DNA from: an uncultured Ruminiclostridium sp.
Lineage (GTDB): Bacteria; Bacillota; Clostridia; Oscillospirales; Ruminococcaceae
Assembly: GCA_947627695.1 (NCBI GenBank)
Contig: CANQXF010000005.1
Location: 62,001 to 126,000 of the forward strand
DNA length: 64,000 nt
Direction: 5' to 3'
Below the pieces are notes generated by a model. That model worked only from the letters and a program-made list of their open reading frames with translations. It was not told the DNA's origin and did not search any database. Made by a program: the position numbers and the translations under genes. Shown piece after piece: positions 19,972-29,944 of the stretch (positions are counted from its first letter, which is position 1; every line of letters starts with the position of its first letter).

Positions 19972-21342
19972 ATGAAAAAATTATTCTTTCTTTTCGGGCT
20001 GTGCTGTGCGGCGTTGCTTTTCGGCGGAGCGTACGCAAGTGCGGAAGAAATAACGGCGGATTTTCCCGATCTTTCAGCGGAGCAGGCGGCTTTGCTCACC
20101 GACGGAGATTACAGTACGGTTTATCAAAGCGAAAAGCTGTCTTTGACAGTGAAAAGCGATGCTCCAATCAAGGCGGCTTATATCATATGGAACGAAGATC
20201 CTAACGATTATACCATTTCGGCGGGAGAGGAGAGCTTTTCCTTTGACGGAGAGATACTTCACAAGCTGATAATTTTTAAGAAAGCCGAGGAAAAGTTCAC
20301 GATAGACTGCCCCGAGGGCGGCAGTATCTGCGATATTTACGTTTTTGAAAGCACTGAGTTCCCCGATTTCGTTCAGCGGTGGGAGAAGCCTTGCAAGCAG
20401 GCGGATATGCTGATACTCACTGCTCACGCGGACGATGAATTTCTGATGTTCGGCGGAACTATCCCCTATTATGCGGGAGAGCTGGGGCTGAAGGTGCAGG
20501 TGGCGTATATGACCGCGCATTTTGAGGAACAGCCCCGCCCGCACGAGCTTCTGGACGGGCTGTGGGCGGCGGGAGTGAGGAATTATCCTGTTATCGGAAT
20601 AATTCCCGATATTCCTTACAAGCCGATATGGACGCTGAATGAGGCGAAAAGCATTTACGATTACGACAGCGTGCTGGAGTGGTTCACAGGGCAGATAAGG
20701 CGGTTCAGACCCTCCGTCATAGTTACTCACGACCAAAACGGAGAATACGGTCACGGCGCGCATAAAATGGCGGCAAGCATAGTTATGGACGCTGTTGAGA
20801 TATCAAACGACCCTGAGCAGTTCCCTGCTTCGGCGGAAAAGTACGGAGTTTGGGACGTGCCGAAAACCTATCTTCATTTCTGTGAAGAAAATGCCATCAC
20901 AATGGACTGGGAAAGGACCTTGGACAGCTTTGGCGGAATGACGGCGAGAGAGGCGGCGGAATACTGCTACGGCTTTCACAAGTCGCAGCAATACCTGGGT
21001 TATTCGGTGAATTATCTGGAGGACTGGGACTGTCGGCAGTTCGGACTGTACAGGACGCTGGTGGGCGCTGATGAAAAGGCGGACTTTATGGATCATATAG
21101 AGCCGCTACCAGAGGAGACCACTGTTCCCGAAACACAGCCGCCTGAAACGTCAATCACTGAACAGCAGACCACAATTTTCGAAACAATGGTAACAACAGC
21201 AGAAGAAACCGCACAGACAACTGCGGAGGAGGGCAATAAAACGGGACGCATACTTTTGTACGTGATCGTGGGGTTATTTGTTGTGATAATAATTATCGCA
21301 TTTATCACGGTGGGGAGAAAGGACGTTAAAGGGCACAGATAG
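19972..21342 (+). CDS. Secreted/membrane-anchored PIG-L (LmbE-like) deacetylase
   Basis: N-terminal signal, LILTAHADDEFLMFGGTI, GEYGHGAHKM, Thr/Glu/Pro-rich linker and C-terminal TM segment. Confidence 0.85.
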   Translation: MKKLFFLFGLCCAALLFGGAYASAEEITADFPDLSAEQAALLTDGDYSTVYQSEKLSLTVKSDAPIKAAYIIWNEDPNDYTISAGEESFSFDGEILHKLIIFKKAEEKFTIDCPEGGSICDIYVFESTEFPDFVQRWEKPCKQADMLILTAHADDEFLMFGGTIPYYAGELGLKVQVAYMTAHFEEQPRPHELLDGLWAAGVRNYPVIGIIPDIPYKPIWTLNEAKSIYDYDSVLEWFTGQIRRFRPSVIVTHDQNGEYGHGAHKMAASIVMDAVEISNDPEQFPASAEKYGVWDVPKTYLHFCEENAITMDWERTLDSFGGMTAREAAEYCYGFHKSQQYLGYSVNYLEDWDCRQFGLYRTLVGADEKADFMDHIEPLPEETTVPETQPPETSITEQQTTIFETMVTTAEETAQTTAEEGNKTGRILLYVIVGLFVVIIIIAFITVGRKDVKGHR

Positions 21343-21414
21343 AGTTATACAAGAATAAAATAAAAATTGCCGGTATTCCTTGCGGAGTATCGGCAAAATT
21401 TATTTATTCTGTAT

Positions 21415-23673
21415 TTACAGCTTTATTCTCTCAACTCTTTCGGTGGCGACAGCGTGTTCCTCTTCACGGCGTCCGCACTTGGGGCAGATGTCCCCGATAA
21501 TGCCTGTGTAGCCGCAGATAGAGTCACGGTCAACGGGGTGGTTGATAGAGCCGTAGCCTATGCCGTTTTCTTTCATACAACGGATAACCTGCTCGAAAGC
21601 GTCAAGGTTGTTCAGCGGGTCGCCGTCAAGCTCAATATAGCTGATGTGTCCTGCGTTGGTGAGAGCGTGGTAGGGGGCCTCCAGCTTTATCTTGGAGAAA
21701 GCGTCGATGTGGTAGTATACGGGAATGTGGAAGGAGTTGGTGTAGTATTCCTTATCGGTTATGCCCTTTATCTCACCGAAACGCTTTTTATCCTTTTTGA
21801 TAAACGTTCCCGAAAGTCCCTCGGCGGGAGTTGCAAGCAAGGAGAAATTCATTCCCGTCTTCTTGCTTTCCTCGTCCATACGCTGTCTCATTCTGGTGAT
21901 TATGCGAAGACCAAGCTCCTGAGCTTCCTTGCTCTCGCCGTGGTGAACGCCGATAAGCGCTATCAGGCACTCCGCAAGTCCGATAAAGCCCATGGAAAGA
22001 GTTCCGTGCTTGAGTATCTCGCCCACGGTGTCGTCTGCGCCCAGCTTTTCGGAATCTATCCATACGCCCTGTCCCATAAGGAAGGGATAGTTGCGGACTT
22101 TCTTCTGAGCCTGAATTTTGTAGCGGTATTTAAGCTGTTCAACTACCAGATCCATTTTCTCTTCAAGCAGCTCGAAGAAGCGCACTACATCATGCTCCGC
22201 AAGGATACCCAGGCGGGGCAGGTTGATAGAGGTGAAGCTGAGGTTCCCTCTGCCGCAGACTATCTCACGGCTTGGGTCGTAAACGTTGCCGATAACACGG
22301 GTGCGGCAGCCCATATAAGCTATCTCGGTGCTGTAATCGCCGGGCTTGTAGTATTGCAGGTTGTAGGGGGCGTCAATAAAGGAGAAGTTGGGAAACAGGC
22401 GCTTTGCGCTGACTCTGCACGCCAGCTTGAAAAGCTGATAGTTGGGGTCGCCCTCGTTGTAGTTTACTCCCTCTTTTACTTTAAATATGTGAATAGGGAA
22501 GATAGGAGTTTCGCCGTTGCCAAGTCCCGCTTCCTCCGCCAAGAGGATATTCTTGATGACCATTTGTCCCTCAAGGCTGGTGTCGGTGCCGTAGTTTATG
22601 GAGCTGAAAGGAGTCTGTGCGCCTGCGCGGCTGTTCATAGTGTTAAGGTTATGAACGAGGGCTTCCATCGCCTGATAGGTGGCTCTGTCAGTTTCCTTGA
22701 AGGTGAGCTTTTTGGTGTACTGCTGAATGTTCTGCGCCAGCTTTTCGTCGCCCAGTATCTCGGTGAGGGCGGCTTTTTCCTTTGCCTCAAAAGCAGGGTC
22801 GCCTGCAAGGACGGGGAAAAGTCCCTCCTCGGCGAGAGCGTCCATATAGGCGTTTACCTTCTTTTCTATCTCGTCGGCTTCGGTGCTGCCTGTTTTAAAG
22901 CCTATGCCTCTGATTATGTTCTTGCGGTAAAGCTGCTTGTAGCTTTTTTTAACGCCCTCCGCCATAGCGTAGTCGAAGTTTGGCAGGGACTGACCGCCGT
23001 GCTGGTCGTTCTGGTTGCTCTGTATCGCTATGCAGGCGAGAGCAGAGTAGCTTCCTATATTATTTGGCTCACGCAGATAGCCGTGTCCTGTGGAAAAGCC
23101 GTTTTTGAACAGCTTTATCAGATCTATCTGACAGCAGGTGGTGGTGAGGGTGAAAAAGTCAAGGTCGTGAATATGTATATCGCCGTCGATATGCGCCTTG
23201 GACTGCTCGGGAGGGAGGACGTACATCTCGTTGAACTGCTTTGCGCCCTCGGAGCCGTATTTCAGCATAGTTCCCATAGCGGTATCGCCGTCGATGTTTG
23301 CGTTTTCACGCTTCATATCACTTTCCTTGGCGGGCTTGAAGGTGAGGTCCTCATATATCTTCATCAGCGCCGTGTTCATCTCACGGATACGGGTCCTGTC
23401 TGCCCTGTAAAGGATATACGCCTTTGCGGTGCGGGCGTGGCCGTTTTCTACAAGGACCTTTTCAACGGTGTCCTGAACCTGTTCTACCGTGGGGGGATTT
23501 GCGCTGTCGAAATTCTGCTTTTCCAGCATATCGCAGACCTTTTCCGCCAGCTCCGCCGCCGAGTCGTAGTCGTTTCCTCCTACTGCTCTCGCAGCCTTGT
23601 AAATAGCGTCGGCTATCTTGTCAACGCTGAATGGTACCGTTCTTCCGTCACGTTTTTGAATTTTTGTTATCAT
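21415..23673 (-). CDS. nrdD: Anaerobic ribonucleoside-triphosphate reductase
   Basis: ATP-cone N-terminus RDGRTVPFSVDKIADAI; C-terminal CGYTGIIGDICPKCG zinc site region. Confidence 0.96.
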   Translation of the reverse strand: MITKIQKRDGRTVPFSVDKIADAIYKAARAVGGNDYDSAAELAEKVCDMLEKQNFDSANPPTVEQVQDTVEKVLVENGHARTAKAYILYRADRTRIREMNTALMKIYEDLTFKPAKESDMKRENANIDGDTAMGTMLKYGSEGAKQFNEMYVLPPEQSKAHIDGDIHIHDLDFFTLTTTCCQIDLIKLFKNGFSTGHGYLREPNNIGSYSALACIAIQSNQNDQHGGQSLPNFDYAMAEGVKKSYKQLYRKNIIRGIGFKTGSTEADEIEKKVNAYMDALAEEGLFPVLAGDPAFEAKEKAALTEILGDEKLAQNIQQYTKKLTFKETDRATYQAMEALVHNLNTMNSRAGAQTPFSSINYGTDTSLEGQMVIKNILLAEEAGLGNGETPIFPIHIFKVKEGVNYNEGDPNYQLFKLACRVSAKRLFPNFSFIDAPYNLQYYKPGDYSTEIAYMGCRTRVIGNVYDPSREIVCGRGNLSFTSINLPRLGILAEHDVVRFFELLEEKMDLVVEQLKYRYKIQAQKKVRNYPFLMGQGVWIDSEKLGADDTVGEILKHGTLSMGFIGLAECLIALIGVHHGESKEAQELGLRIITRMRQRMDEESKKTGMNFSLLATPAEGLSGTFIKKDKKRFGEIKGITDKEYYTNSFHIPVYYHIDAFSKIKLEAPYHALTNAGHISYIELDGDPLNNLDAFEQVIRCMKENGIGYGSINHPVDRDSICGYTGIIGDICPKCGRREEEHAVATERVERIKL

Positions 23674-23707
23674 TCCGACTTCCTCTGCTTTCCTGTCTGA
23701 TTATTTA

Positions 23708-23754
23708 ACACTACATATTGTGCTTTAAAGTTCAGTAATATATATTATATTGCG
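23708..23754. promoter_or_regulatory. Putative NrdR operator (one good box plus a weaker second one)
   Basis: acactacatattgtgc at 23708-23723; degenerate tatatattatattgcg at 23739-23754 (31-bp periodicity), just upstream of the nrdD start. Confidence 0.55.
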
Positions 23755-23919
23755 TTTAAGGCGGTTTGTCAATACGTTTTGGAATTTATCCTTGTCTAAA
23801 ATAAGGGCTGAATTTTGTATATATTTTACAAATAAGGCACAATATGTTGCGGTAGGGTTGATCAGAAAAGGAAAAAATGATATAATTGTAAAGCAGATAA
23901 AGGTGAAACGGAGATAAAA

Positions 23920-24330
23920 ATGGAAATATACGAACTAAACGAGGTTGATAAAAAGCTGATAAAGCTGGGGCTGGAAGTGCTGGCAAAAAATTTTGACGAC
24001 GGGGTGTATAATCACACGGTGGGGTGCGCTCTCCTTTGCAAAAACGGAAAAATCTATACGGGAGTGAACTGCGACGGGATACACGGCTCCTGCGCCGAGT
24101 ATATAACGATGGGAACGGCTATTTCTGCGGGCGAAAGAGAGTTTGACACCATCGTCGCTGTTCACGAAAAACAGCCTGACTACGTCATTTCTCCCTGCGG
24201 AAACTGTCGGCAGATGCTGTATGAATATTGCCCCGATATAAAGGTCATTGTCAATGACGGGAACGGAAAGCTGATAAAGGTCAGGGCAAGGGACCTGCTG
24301 CCGTTCGTGTGGGAGCCTGTGATATGCTGA
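23920..24330 (+). CDS. Cytidine deaminase-like protein
   Basis: GSCAEYITMGTAI (H/CAE) and SPCGNCRQML (PCxxC). Confidence 0.88.
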   Translation: MEIYELNEVDKKLIKLGLEVLAKNFDDGVYNHTVGCALLCKNGKIYTGVNCDGIHGSCAEYITMGTAISAGEREFDTIVAVHEKQPDYVISPCGNCRQMLYEYCPDIKVIVNDGNGKLIKVRARDLLPFVWEPVIC

Positions 24331-24346
24331 CGTTTTGACTGAAAAT

Positions 24347-24387
24347 AAAAAGACCGTCCTGCGCTAAGTCAGGACGGTTTTTGTTTT
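24347..24387. terminator. Bidirectional terminator hairpin
   Basis: accgtcctg-cgctaagt-caggacggt followed by a T-rich tract, between convergent genes. Confidence 0.8.
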
Positions 24388-24744
24388 TTACTGCGGCAGG
24401 GCGGTGTAGTAATCCGCTAAAATTACTGCCGCTAAAATCACGTCAAAGGCGATACACCCCACCATATACGGCACTCGCGCCTTTCTTTTCTGTAGCAGGG
24501 TCGCCGCAAGAAAGCCTATCCAGGTGCAGGAGGCGATAAGGGCGGTCATTATTGCGATAACGGCGCCGATAAACCTGAACTCCACCTTCAGCATATATTC
24601 GCACACCAATCCCGCAAGACTGCTTACAACAGGCAGGACCATAAGGGGCAGTATAGCCATTGCCCACTTCCTGCGTTTTGCCCGCAAAAGCGCTAAGGCA
24701 GCAAAGATGAGCAGCAGAGTTATGATGACACATTCTCCCGTCAT
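24388..24744 (-). CDS. Small multi-spanning membrane protein, unknown function
   Basis: ORF with four hydrophobic segments. Confidence 0.6.
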   Translation of the reverse strand: MTGECVIITLLLIFAALALLRAKRRKWAMAILPLMVLPVVSSLAGLVCEYMLKVEFRFIGAVIAIMTALIASCTWIGFLAATLLQKRKARVPYMVGCIAFDVILAAVILADYYTALPQ

Positions 24745-24784
24745 TTGCCTTACCTCCTGTCGATTACGATAACTGCGGCAAAAA

Positions 24785-25261
24785 TCAGCCGTTCAGTTTT
24801 CCGTCGATTATCTCCTGTGCCTTGTCGTTGTCGGACAGGGCGATATAAATTGCATAATTTCCCTTGGTGTAGACCTTTGCTCCCTCCAGCTTGTACATTT
24901 CTGCGGGGGTGTAGTCGGTGAACAGCTTTATTTGATCCTCAAGCCTGTCTTGCAGGGCCTCCTTTGCCTTGGCGGCGTCCTCGGAGGTCTTGCACTTGAT
25001 AACGGCTACCGCGTCGGGATATGCGCCTGACGCGCAAAGGCTGAAAGCGGCGCTTTCAACGGTATCTGCGTCGATGTGGCTGTCAAAGATGTCAAGACTG
25101 CTTTCATCATTTTCAATGCCTGAAGTTATGGGGACCTCGGCAATAACGGCTTTCACCGCATCGGAGGGGTCGATATCCGCTACCTGTTCTCCTCCTGACG
25201 CACAGCCTGCCAGCAAAGCGGCAGGGATAAGCGCTGCTGCAAGTATTTTCAGAATTTTCAT
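24785..25261 (-). CDS. DUF4358-like lipoprotein
   Basis: MKILKILAAALIPAALLAGCASGG lipobox; ...AYPDAVAVIKCKTSEDAAKAKEALQDRLEDQ. Confidence 0.75.
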   Translation of the reverse strand: MKILKILAAALIPAALLAGCASGGEQVADIDPSDAVKAVIAEVPITSGIENDESSLDIFDSHIDADTVESAAFSLCASGAYPDAVAVIKCKTSEDAAKAKEALQDRLEDQIKLFTDYTPAEMYKLEGAKVYTKGNYAIYIALSDNDKAQEIIDGKLNG

Positions 25262-25298
25262 TTTATTTTTTCCTTTCTTTTTCCTTTTTATATTTATG

Positions 25299-26174
25299 TT
25301 ACTGAGCGCACTGCTCAACATAATTCAACATTCTGATGTATGCCGCGCTGAGGAAGTGAAGTCCGTCAGCCTCGGCGTAATTTGCGGAAAGATAACCCGT
25401 TTCGTCCTGGAGCACGGAGCAAAGGTCGATATAGGTAAATCCGCCCTGCTGACACATAGATTTCAGCGCGTTGTTGTACGCTAAGACCTTGGTCATAGTC
25501 TCGTTCCCCTCCGCCTCGTGAACGGCGGTGACGGGAGGAATGGAGATAACGTATATCTTCGCCGTGGGGCAGGCGGTTTCAAGCTGAGCGATAAGCTCCA
25601 CCAGCTTGTTGCACATATACTGTCCGTCAAGGAAAGCAAGACCGTTCGTTCCCAGCATAATGTAAATATTTCTGGGTTGGAGCAGCTGCGCCTTGCCCGC
25701 ACAGGTAAGTCCGTCCTTCTCATAGGTCAGGGCGCTTTCGGGGTTAAGTCCCGTTTCCGCAAAGACGTTATCCTGATCAAGGAAGCCGTAAAGATACAGT
25801 CCCGTTGAAATGCTGTCTCCTATGAACATATCGTCCTTGAAAAATTCCTTATTATAATTAAGGGGATTTACGTTTACCGACGGAGTCGTGGTGGTATCGG
25901 AAACGGGGGCGTCCGTTCCGGTCGACGAAGAGTCTGATACGGGGGTATCGGTTTCGGAAGTATTTTGGGTGTTTGGTTCGGCGGGAGTTGTTGTTGAGGT
26001 CTCGCCGCTTTCGGTCATTGTGGGGCTGAGAGAGCCGTCTCTGCCGTTGTCCACTTCCTCCTTCATATGCATATAAACGAGCACGATAAGGAGTATTATT
26101 ATTCCCACTATAACTATATTCAACGCAACTATCGCTACCGACAGCCCGTTCGCTTTCTTGTTTGTCCTTGCCAA
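25299..26174 (-). CDS. Membrane-anchored SGNH/GDSL-type hydrolase
   Basis: N-terminal TM, FIGDSISTGLYLYG, MLGTNGL, C-terminal DGLHFL. Confidence 0.82.
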   Translation of the reverse strand: MARTNKKANGLSVAIVALNIVIVGIIILLIVLVYMHMKEEVDNGRDGSLSPTMTESGETSTTTPAEPNTQNTSETDTPVSDSSSTGTDAPVSDTTTTPSVNVNPLNYNKEFFKDDMFIGDSISTGLYLYGFLDQDNVFAETGLNPESALTYEKDGLTCAGKAQLLQPRNIYIMLGTNGLAFLDGQYMCNKLVELIAQLETACPTAKIYVISIPPVTAVHEAEGNETMTKVLAYNNALKSMCQQGGFTYIDLCSVLQDETGYLSANYAEADGLHFLSAAYIRMLNYVEQCAQ

Positions 26175-26405
26175 TTATACGTCCTCTCAATCTCCTCCCC
26201 GGGGAGGGGGTGTAAAATATCCTTGTGCACTTTTCGTCTATTATACACTTATTTTCCGTTTTAGTCAAGAAGGGTGGAAAAATGTAACCAAATTGTAATA
26301 ATTCAAGGCGCTTTGAAAAAAAGATGTGAAAAAATTTTGCTTTTCTCTTGACAAGCTAACATCAAAATAGTATAATATGTAAAGTGTTCTGCAAAAATGA
26401 TATTT

Positions 26406-26482
26406 GCGCCAATAGCTCAGCTGGATAGAGTGACTGGCTACGAACCAGTAGGTCGGGGGTTCGAATCCCTCTTGGCGTGCCA
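26406..26482 (+). tRNA. tRNA-Arg (anticodon ACG), CCA encoded
   Basis: GCGCCAATAGCTCAGCTGGATAGAGTGACTGGCTACGAACCAGTAGGTCGGGGGTTCGAATCCCTCTTGGCGTGCCA; cloverleaf pairing checked by eye. Confidence 0.96.
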
Positions 26483-27066
26483 CTGCATTAGGAAAAATCC
26501 CCCTCGTTTCACGAGGGGGATTTTTTGCAAATGGGAAAAGGCTTCGTCCGTCGCCTGACGGCTCGTCCTCAGCTCTTTTCCTTGCACGGTTTTTTCTTGA
26601 ATTGCCCTAAAGGCAATTCATTTTGCTTCGCAAAACCGAAAAAACCGTGAGGTGGCATTAAGAGAAGTCCCCTCGTTTAACAAGGGAATTTTTTGCAAAT
26701 GGGAAAAGGCTTCGTCCGTCGCCTGTCGGCTCGGACTCGGCTCTTTTCCTTGCACGGTTTTTTCTTGAATTGCCCTTAAGGCAATTCATTTTGCTTACGC
26801 AAAACCGAAAAAACCATGAGGCTGCATTAGGAAAAATCCCCTCGTTTAACAAGGGGATTTTTTGCAAATGGGAAAAGGCTTCGTCCGTCGCCTGTCGGCT
26901 CGTCTTTGCCTCTTTTCCTTGCACGGTTTTTTCTTGAATTGCCCTAAAGGCAATTCATTTTGCTGACGCAAAACCACGGGATTGGACACGTTGTGCGGTC
27001 AGGTAGGAGGTTCTTGTCGTCCGTCGCCTGACGGCTCGGACTCGGCTCTTTTCCTTGCACGGTTTC
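26483..27066. repeat. Three tandem copies (period about 170 bp) plus a partial copy of a multi-hairpin repeat
   Basis: gcatta(a/g)ga.. anchors at 26485, 26655 and 26824; each unit has a terminator-like hairpin, a ggaaaag/cttttcc stem, and cacggttttttc/gaaaaaaccgtg enclosing two hairpins. Confidence 0.93.
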
Positions 27067-27172
27067 AGAAAATGGATTGGGATTTTTGAGGGAATTTCAC
27101 GGCGGGTTTTATCGCATTTTAAACAGGGGCAAAAGATAATGCAAATTTTGACTGAAAAATTTGCCAGACCTC

Positions 27173-27201
27173 TTGATTATTCGGAAAATTTTTAGTATAA
27201 T
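27173..27201 (+). promoter_or_regulatory. Sigma-A type promoter for gap
   Basis: TTGATT-17 bp-TATAAT. Confidence 0.75.
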
Positions 27202-27258
27202 AGATACAGGATACAAATACTCAAGTATCAAAATACAAAATTCAGGAGGAATATTCCA

Positions 27259-28296
27259 ATGGCTGTTAAAGTTGCAATCAACGGTTTCGGTCGTATCGGC
27301 AGACTTGCGTTCCGTCAGATGTTCGGCGCAGAAGGCTACGAGATAGTTGCTATCAACGACCTGACCAAGCCCTCTATGCTGGCTCACCTGCTCAAGTACG
27401 ACACTGCTCAGGGCGGTTACTGCGGAAGGATCGGCGACAATCTTCACACTGTTGCCGCTGACGATGAGGCAGGCACTATCACCGTAGACGGCAAGACCCT
27501 CAAAATTTACGCTGAGAAGGACGCTAAGGACCTTCCCTGGGGCGACCTGGGCGTAGACGTTGTTCTGGAATGCACAGGCTTCTACTGCTCCAAGGACAAG
27601 AGCATGGCTCACATCAACGCAGGCGCTAAGAAAGTCGTTATCTCTGCTCCCGCAGGCAACGACCTGAAGACTATCGTTTACAGCGTAAACGAGAACACTC
27701 TTACCAAGGACGACCAGATCATTTCTGCCGCTTCCTGCACCACAAACTGCCTTGCTCCTATGGCTAAGGCTCTTAACGATTACGCTCCTATCCAGAGTGG
27801 TATCATGTCCACCATTCACGCTTACACCGGCGACCAGATGATCCTCGACGGTCCTCACAGAAAGGGCGACCTGAGAAGAGCAAGAGCAGGCGCTGCCAAC
27901 ATCGTTCCTAACAGCACCGGTGCTGCTAAGGCTATCGGTCTCGTTATCCCCGAACTGAACGGCAAGCTCATCGGTTCTGCTCAGCGTGTTCCTGTTCCCA
28001 CAGGTTCCACCACTATCCTGACCGCTGTTGTCAAGAAGGCTGACGTTACCAAGGAAGCTATCAACGCCGCTATGAAGGCTGCCGCTTCCGCTTCCTACGG
28101 CTACAACGAGGATCCTATCGTTTCCTCCGACGTAATCGGTATGACCTACGGCTCTCTGTTTGACGCTACTCAGACTATGGTTTCCCATATCGCTGATGAC
28201 CTGTACGAGGTTCAGGTAGTTTCCTGGTACGACAACGAGAACTCCTACACCTCCCAGATGGTAAGAACCATCAAGTATTTTGCTGAACTCGACTGA
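27259..28296 (+). CDS. gap: Glyceraldehyde-3-phosphate dehydrogenase, type I
   Basis: [46 protein letters not shown]. Confidence 0.98.
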   Translation: MAVKVAINGFGRIGRLAFRQMFGAEGYEIVAINDLTKPSMLAHLLKYDTAQGGYCGRIGDNLHTVAADDEAGTITVDGKTLKIYAEKDAKDLPWGDLGVDVVLECTGFYCSKDKSMAHINAGAKKVVISAPAGNDLKTIVYSVNENTLTKDDQIISAASCTTNCLAPMAKALNDYAPIQSGIMSTIHAYTGDQMILDGPHRKGDLRRARAGAANIVPNSTGAAKAIGLVIPELNGKLIGSAQRVPVPTGSTTILTAVVKKADVTKEAINAAMKAAASASYGYNEDPIVSSDVIGMTYGSLFDATQTMVSHIADDLYEVQVVSWYDNENSYTSQMVRTIKYFAELD

Positions 28297-28316
28297 TAAA
28301 CGGTTGATAAGGTAAT

Positions 28317-28357
28317 AAAAGATCCCCGCTTTTATACAAAGCGGGGATCTTTGTTTG
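28317..28357 (+). terminator. Rho-independent terminator after gap
   Basis: gatccccgcttt-tatac-aaagcggggatc-tttgttt. Confidence 0.88.
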
Positions 28358-28417
28358 TTAAAACGGCATAAAATTCTAAAGCGTCGGAAAGCGGCGCTTT
28401 AGCTTCTTATACAAATA

Positions 28418-28864
28418 TTACTTGCGTTTCAGGGCTATCCTTGCCTTTTTGATGTCGGCGGCGTCCTTGGTGAGCAGCTCCTCAACACGGGTGAGCATAG
28501 AATCCACGTACTCGTTTGTGGTGTTGCAAAGCTCGGTGTATTTGGTCTGGGCGTTTGTCATTATCTGATTTGCCTTTTCGTTCGCCTGACGGGTTATCTC
28601 CTGCTGAGATACCAGCTTGGCGGCTCTGTCCTCCGCCTTGCGGATTATGCGGTCAGCCTCCTGCTTGGCGTCGCTGATTATCACCTTGCGGTCGTTTACA
28701 AGATTTCTCGCCTGAGTTATCTCATTGGGCAGGTTAAATCTTATGTCGTCAATAAGCTCACGCAAAGCCTCCACGTCCACCAATCCCTTCTTGTTGGATA
28801 AAGGGACCTGAATGGCTTTGTCCAGTATTTCGTCCATTGATTCCAGTGCGTCTTCGATGTTCAT
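28418..28864 (-). CDS. Conserved coiled-coil protein, unknown function
   Basis: Long helical ORF MNIEDALESMDEILDKAIQVP...; co-oriented with coaD. Confidence 0.7.
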   Translation of the reverse strand: MNIEDALESMDEILDKAIQVPLSNKKGLVDVEALRELIDDIRFNLPNEITQARNLVNDRKVIISDAKQEADRIIRKAEDRAAKLVSQQEITRQANEKANQIMTNAQTKYTELCNTTNEYVDSMLTRVEELLTKDAADIKKARIALKRK

Positions 28865-28880
28865 TGTTTTATTTTCCTTT

Positions 28881-29393
28881 CTATAAAATTTCCTTTTTGT
28901 TTTTATCTGATGCGATGCGCTGTACGCCGCGCTTTATATCCTCTTCTATCTCGGTGGGGACGTAGGAGCTTATGTCGCCGTTGAAAAGGGCTATCTGCTT
29001 TACCATACTGGACGACAGGAAGGTCCCCGGAAGGTCGGCGGGGAGAAATACTGTTTCCGCATTGAAGCAAAGGTCCTTGTTCACAAGGGACATCTGAAAC
29101 TCGTACTCAAAGTCGGACATTGCCCGCAATCCTTTTACTATCACGTTTGCGCCGCTTTTTTTGAAATAGTCGGTGAGCAGTCCGTCAAAGCTGTCCACCT
29201 GTATGTTTGTCAGGTGCGTGGTGACCCGTCTGATAAACTCTATTCTCTCCTCACGGGTGAAGCAGGTCTGCTTCAGGGGATTGACGGATACCAGCACTAT
29301 AAGCTTGTCAAACAGCTTTGACGCTCTCTCGATTATATCAAGATGACCGCAGGTAACAGGGTCAAAGCTACCGGGGTAAATTGCAGTTCTCAT
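28881..29393 (-). CDS. coaD: Pantetheine-phosphate adenylyltransferase
   Basis: [26 protein letters not shown]. Confidence 0.96.
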   Translation of the reverse strand: MRTAIYPGSFDPVTCGHLDIIERASKLFDKLIVLVSVNPLKQTCFTREERIEFIRRVTTHLTNIQVDSFDGLLTDYFKKSGANVIVKGLRAMSDFEYEFQMSLVNKDLCFNAETVFLPADLPGTFLSSSMVKQIALFNGDISSYVPTEIEEDIKRGVQRIASDKNKKEIL

Positions 29394-29944
29394 TCCTCTT
29401 CAGTGTCATTTTCCTTTCTGTATACTGTCAAAGTCACCTTTCCGTGACGGTGTATCTTGCTCACCTTAAAATCTCCGAAGCTTTCGGGAAGCACCGTTTC
29501 ACGCTCATGCTCGCAAAGTATTATCCCGTGTTCCGACATTTTTTCCGCCAGCTTGGGCATAGTTTTGTGTATCAGCTTGTGCCCGTAGGGCGGGTCGAGG
29601 ATAGCTATATCAAAGGTCTCACGGGTGCTGTTTAAAAAGACGTTGTTGGGCATATTCACCACTTCCGCCTTATCGGCAAGCCTTGTATGCTCAAGATTTT
29701 CCCTGATTATTCTGATTGATTCCTTGGAGTTGTCAACAAAGACCGCTTTTTTGGCGCCTCTGCTCAATGCTTCTATCCCAAGCTGTCCCGAACCTGCGAA
29801 AAGATCCAGAACAACTGCTCCCTCTATATCAAACTGAACTATGCTGAATATCGCCTCTTTTACTCTTTCAACGGTGGGACGCACGTCGTTCCCGGGCAGG
29901 GTGACCAGCCGCATTCCCTTTGCCGTTCCTGTTATAACTCTCAT
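29390..29944 (-). CDS. rsmD: 16S rRNA (guanine966-N2)-methyltransferase
   Basis: [37 protein letters not shown]. Confidence 0.94.
   Translation of the reverse strand: MRVITGTAKGMRLVTLPGNDVRPTVERVKEAIFSIVQFDIEGAVVLDLFAGSGQLGIEALSRGAKKAVFVDNSKESIRIIRENLEHTRLADKAEVVNMPNNVFLNSTRETFDIAILDPPYGHKLIHKTMPKLAEKMSEHGIILCEHERETVLPESFGDFKVSKIHRHGKVTLTVYRKENDTEEE

Noticed and set aside
21367-23700. 777-aa plus-strand ORF antisense to nrdD
   Set aside because: Fully antisense to a clear NrdD gene; GC-biased codon third positions keep the opposite frame open; no family motifs.
26265-26483. 72-aa ORF MARQEGFEPPTYWFVASHSIQLSYWR...
   Set aside because: Classic spurious translation of the antisense strand of a tRNA (tRNA-Arg at 26406-26482).
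26658-26924. 88-aa ORF containing FRFCVSKMNCLKGNSRK
   Set aside because: Lies wholly in the hairpin repeat array; substitutions between copies preserve base pairing, so it is treated as repeat translation. The similar ORF at 53708-53908 is rejected for the same reason.
27109-28188. 359-aa minus-strand ORF over gap
   Set aside because: Antisense to GAPDH, with no recognisable domain.
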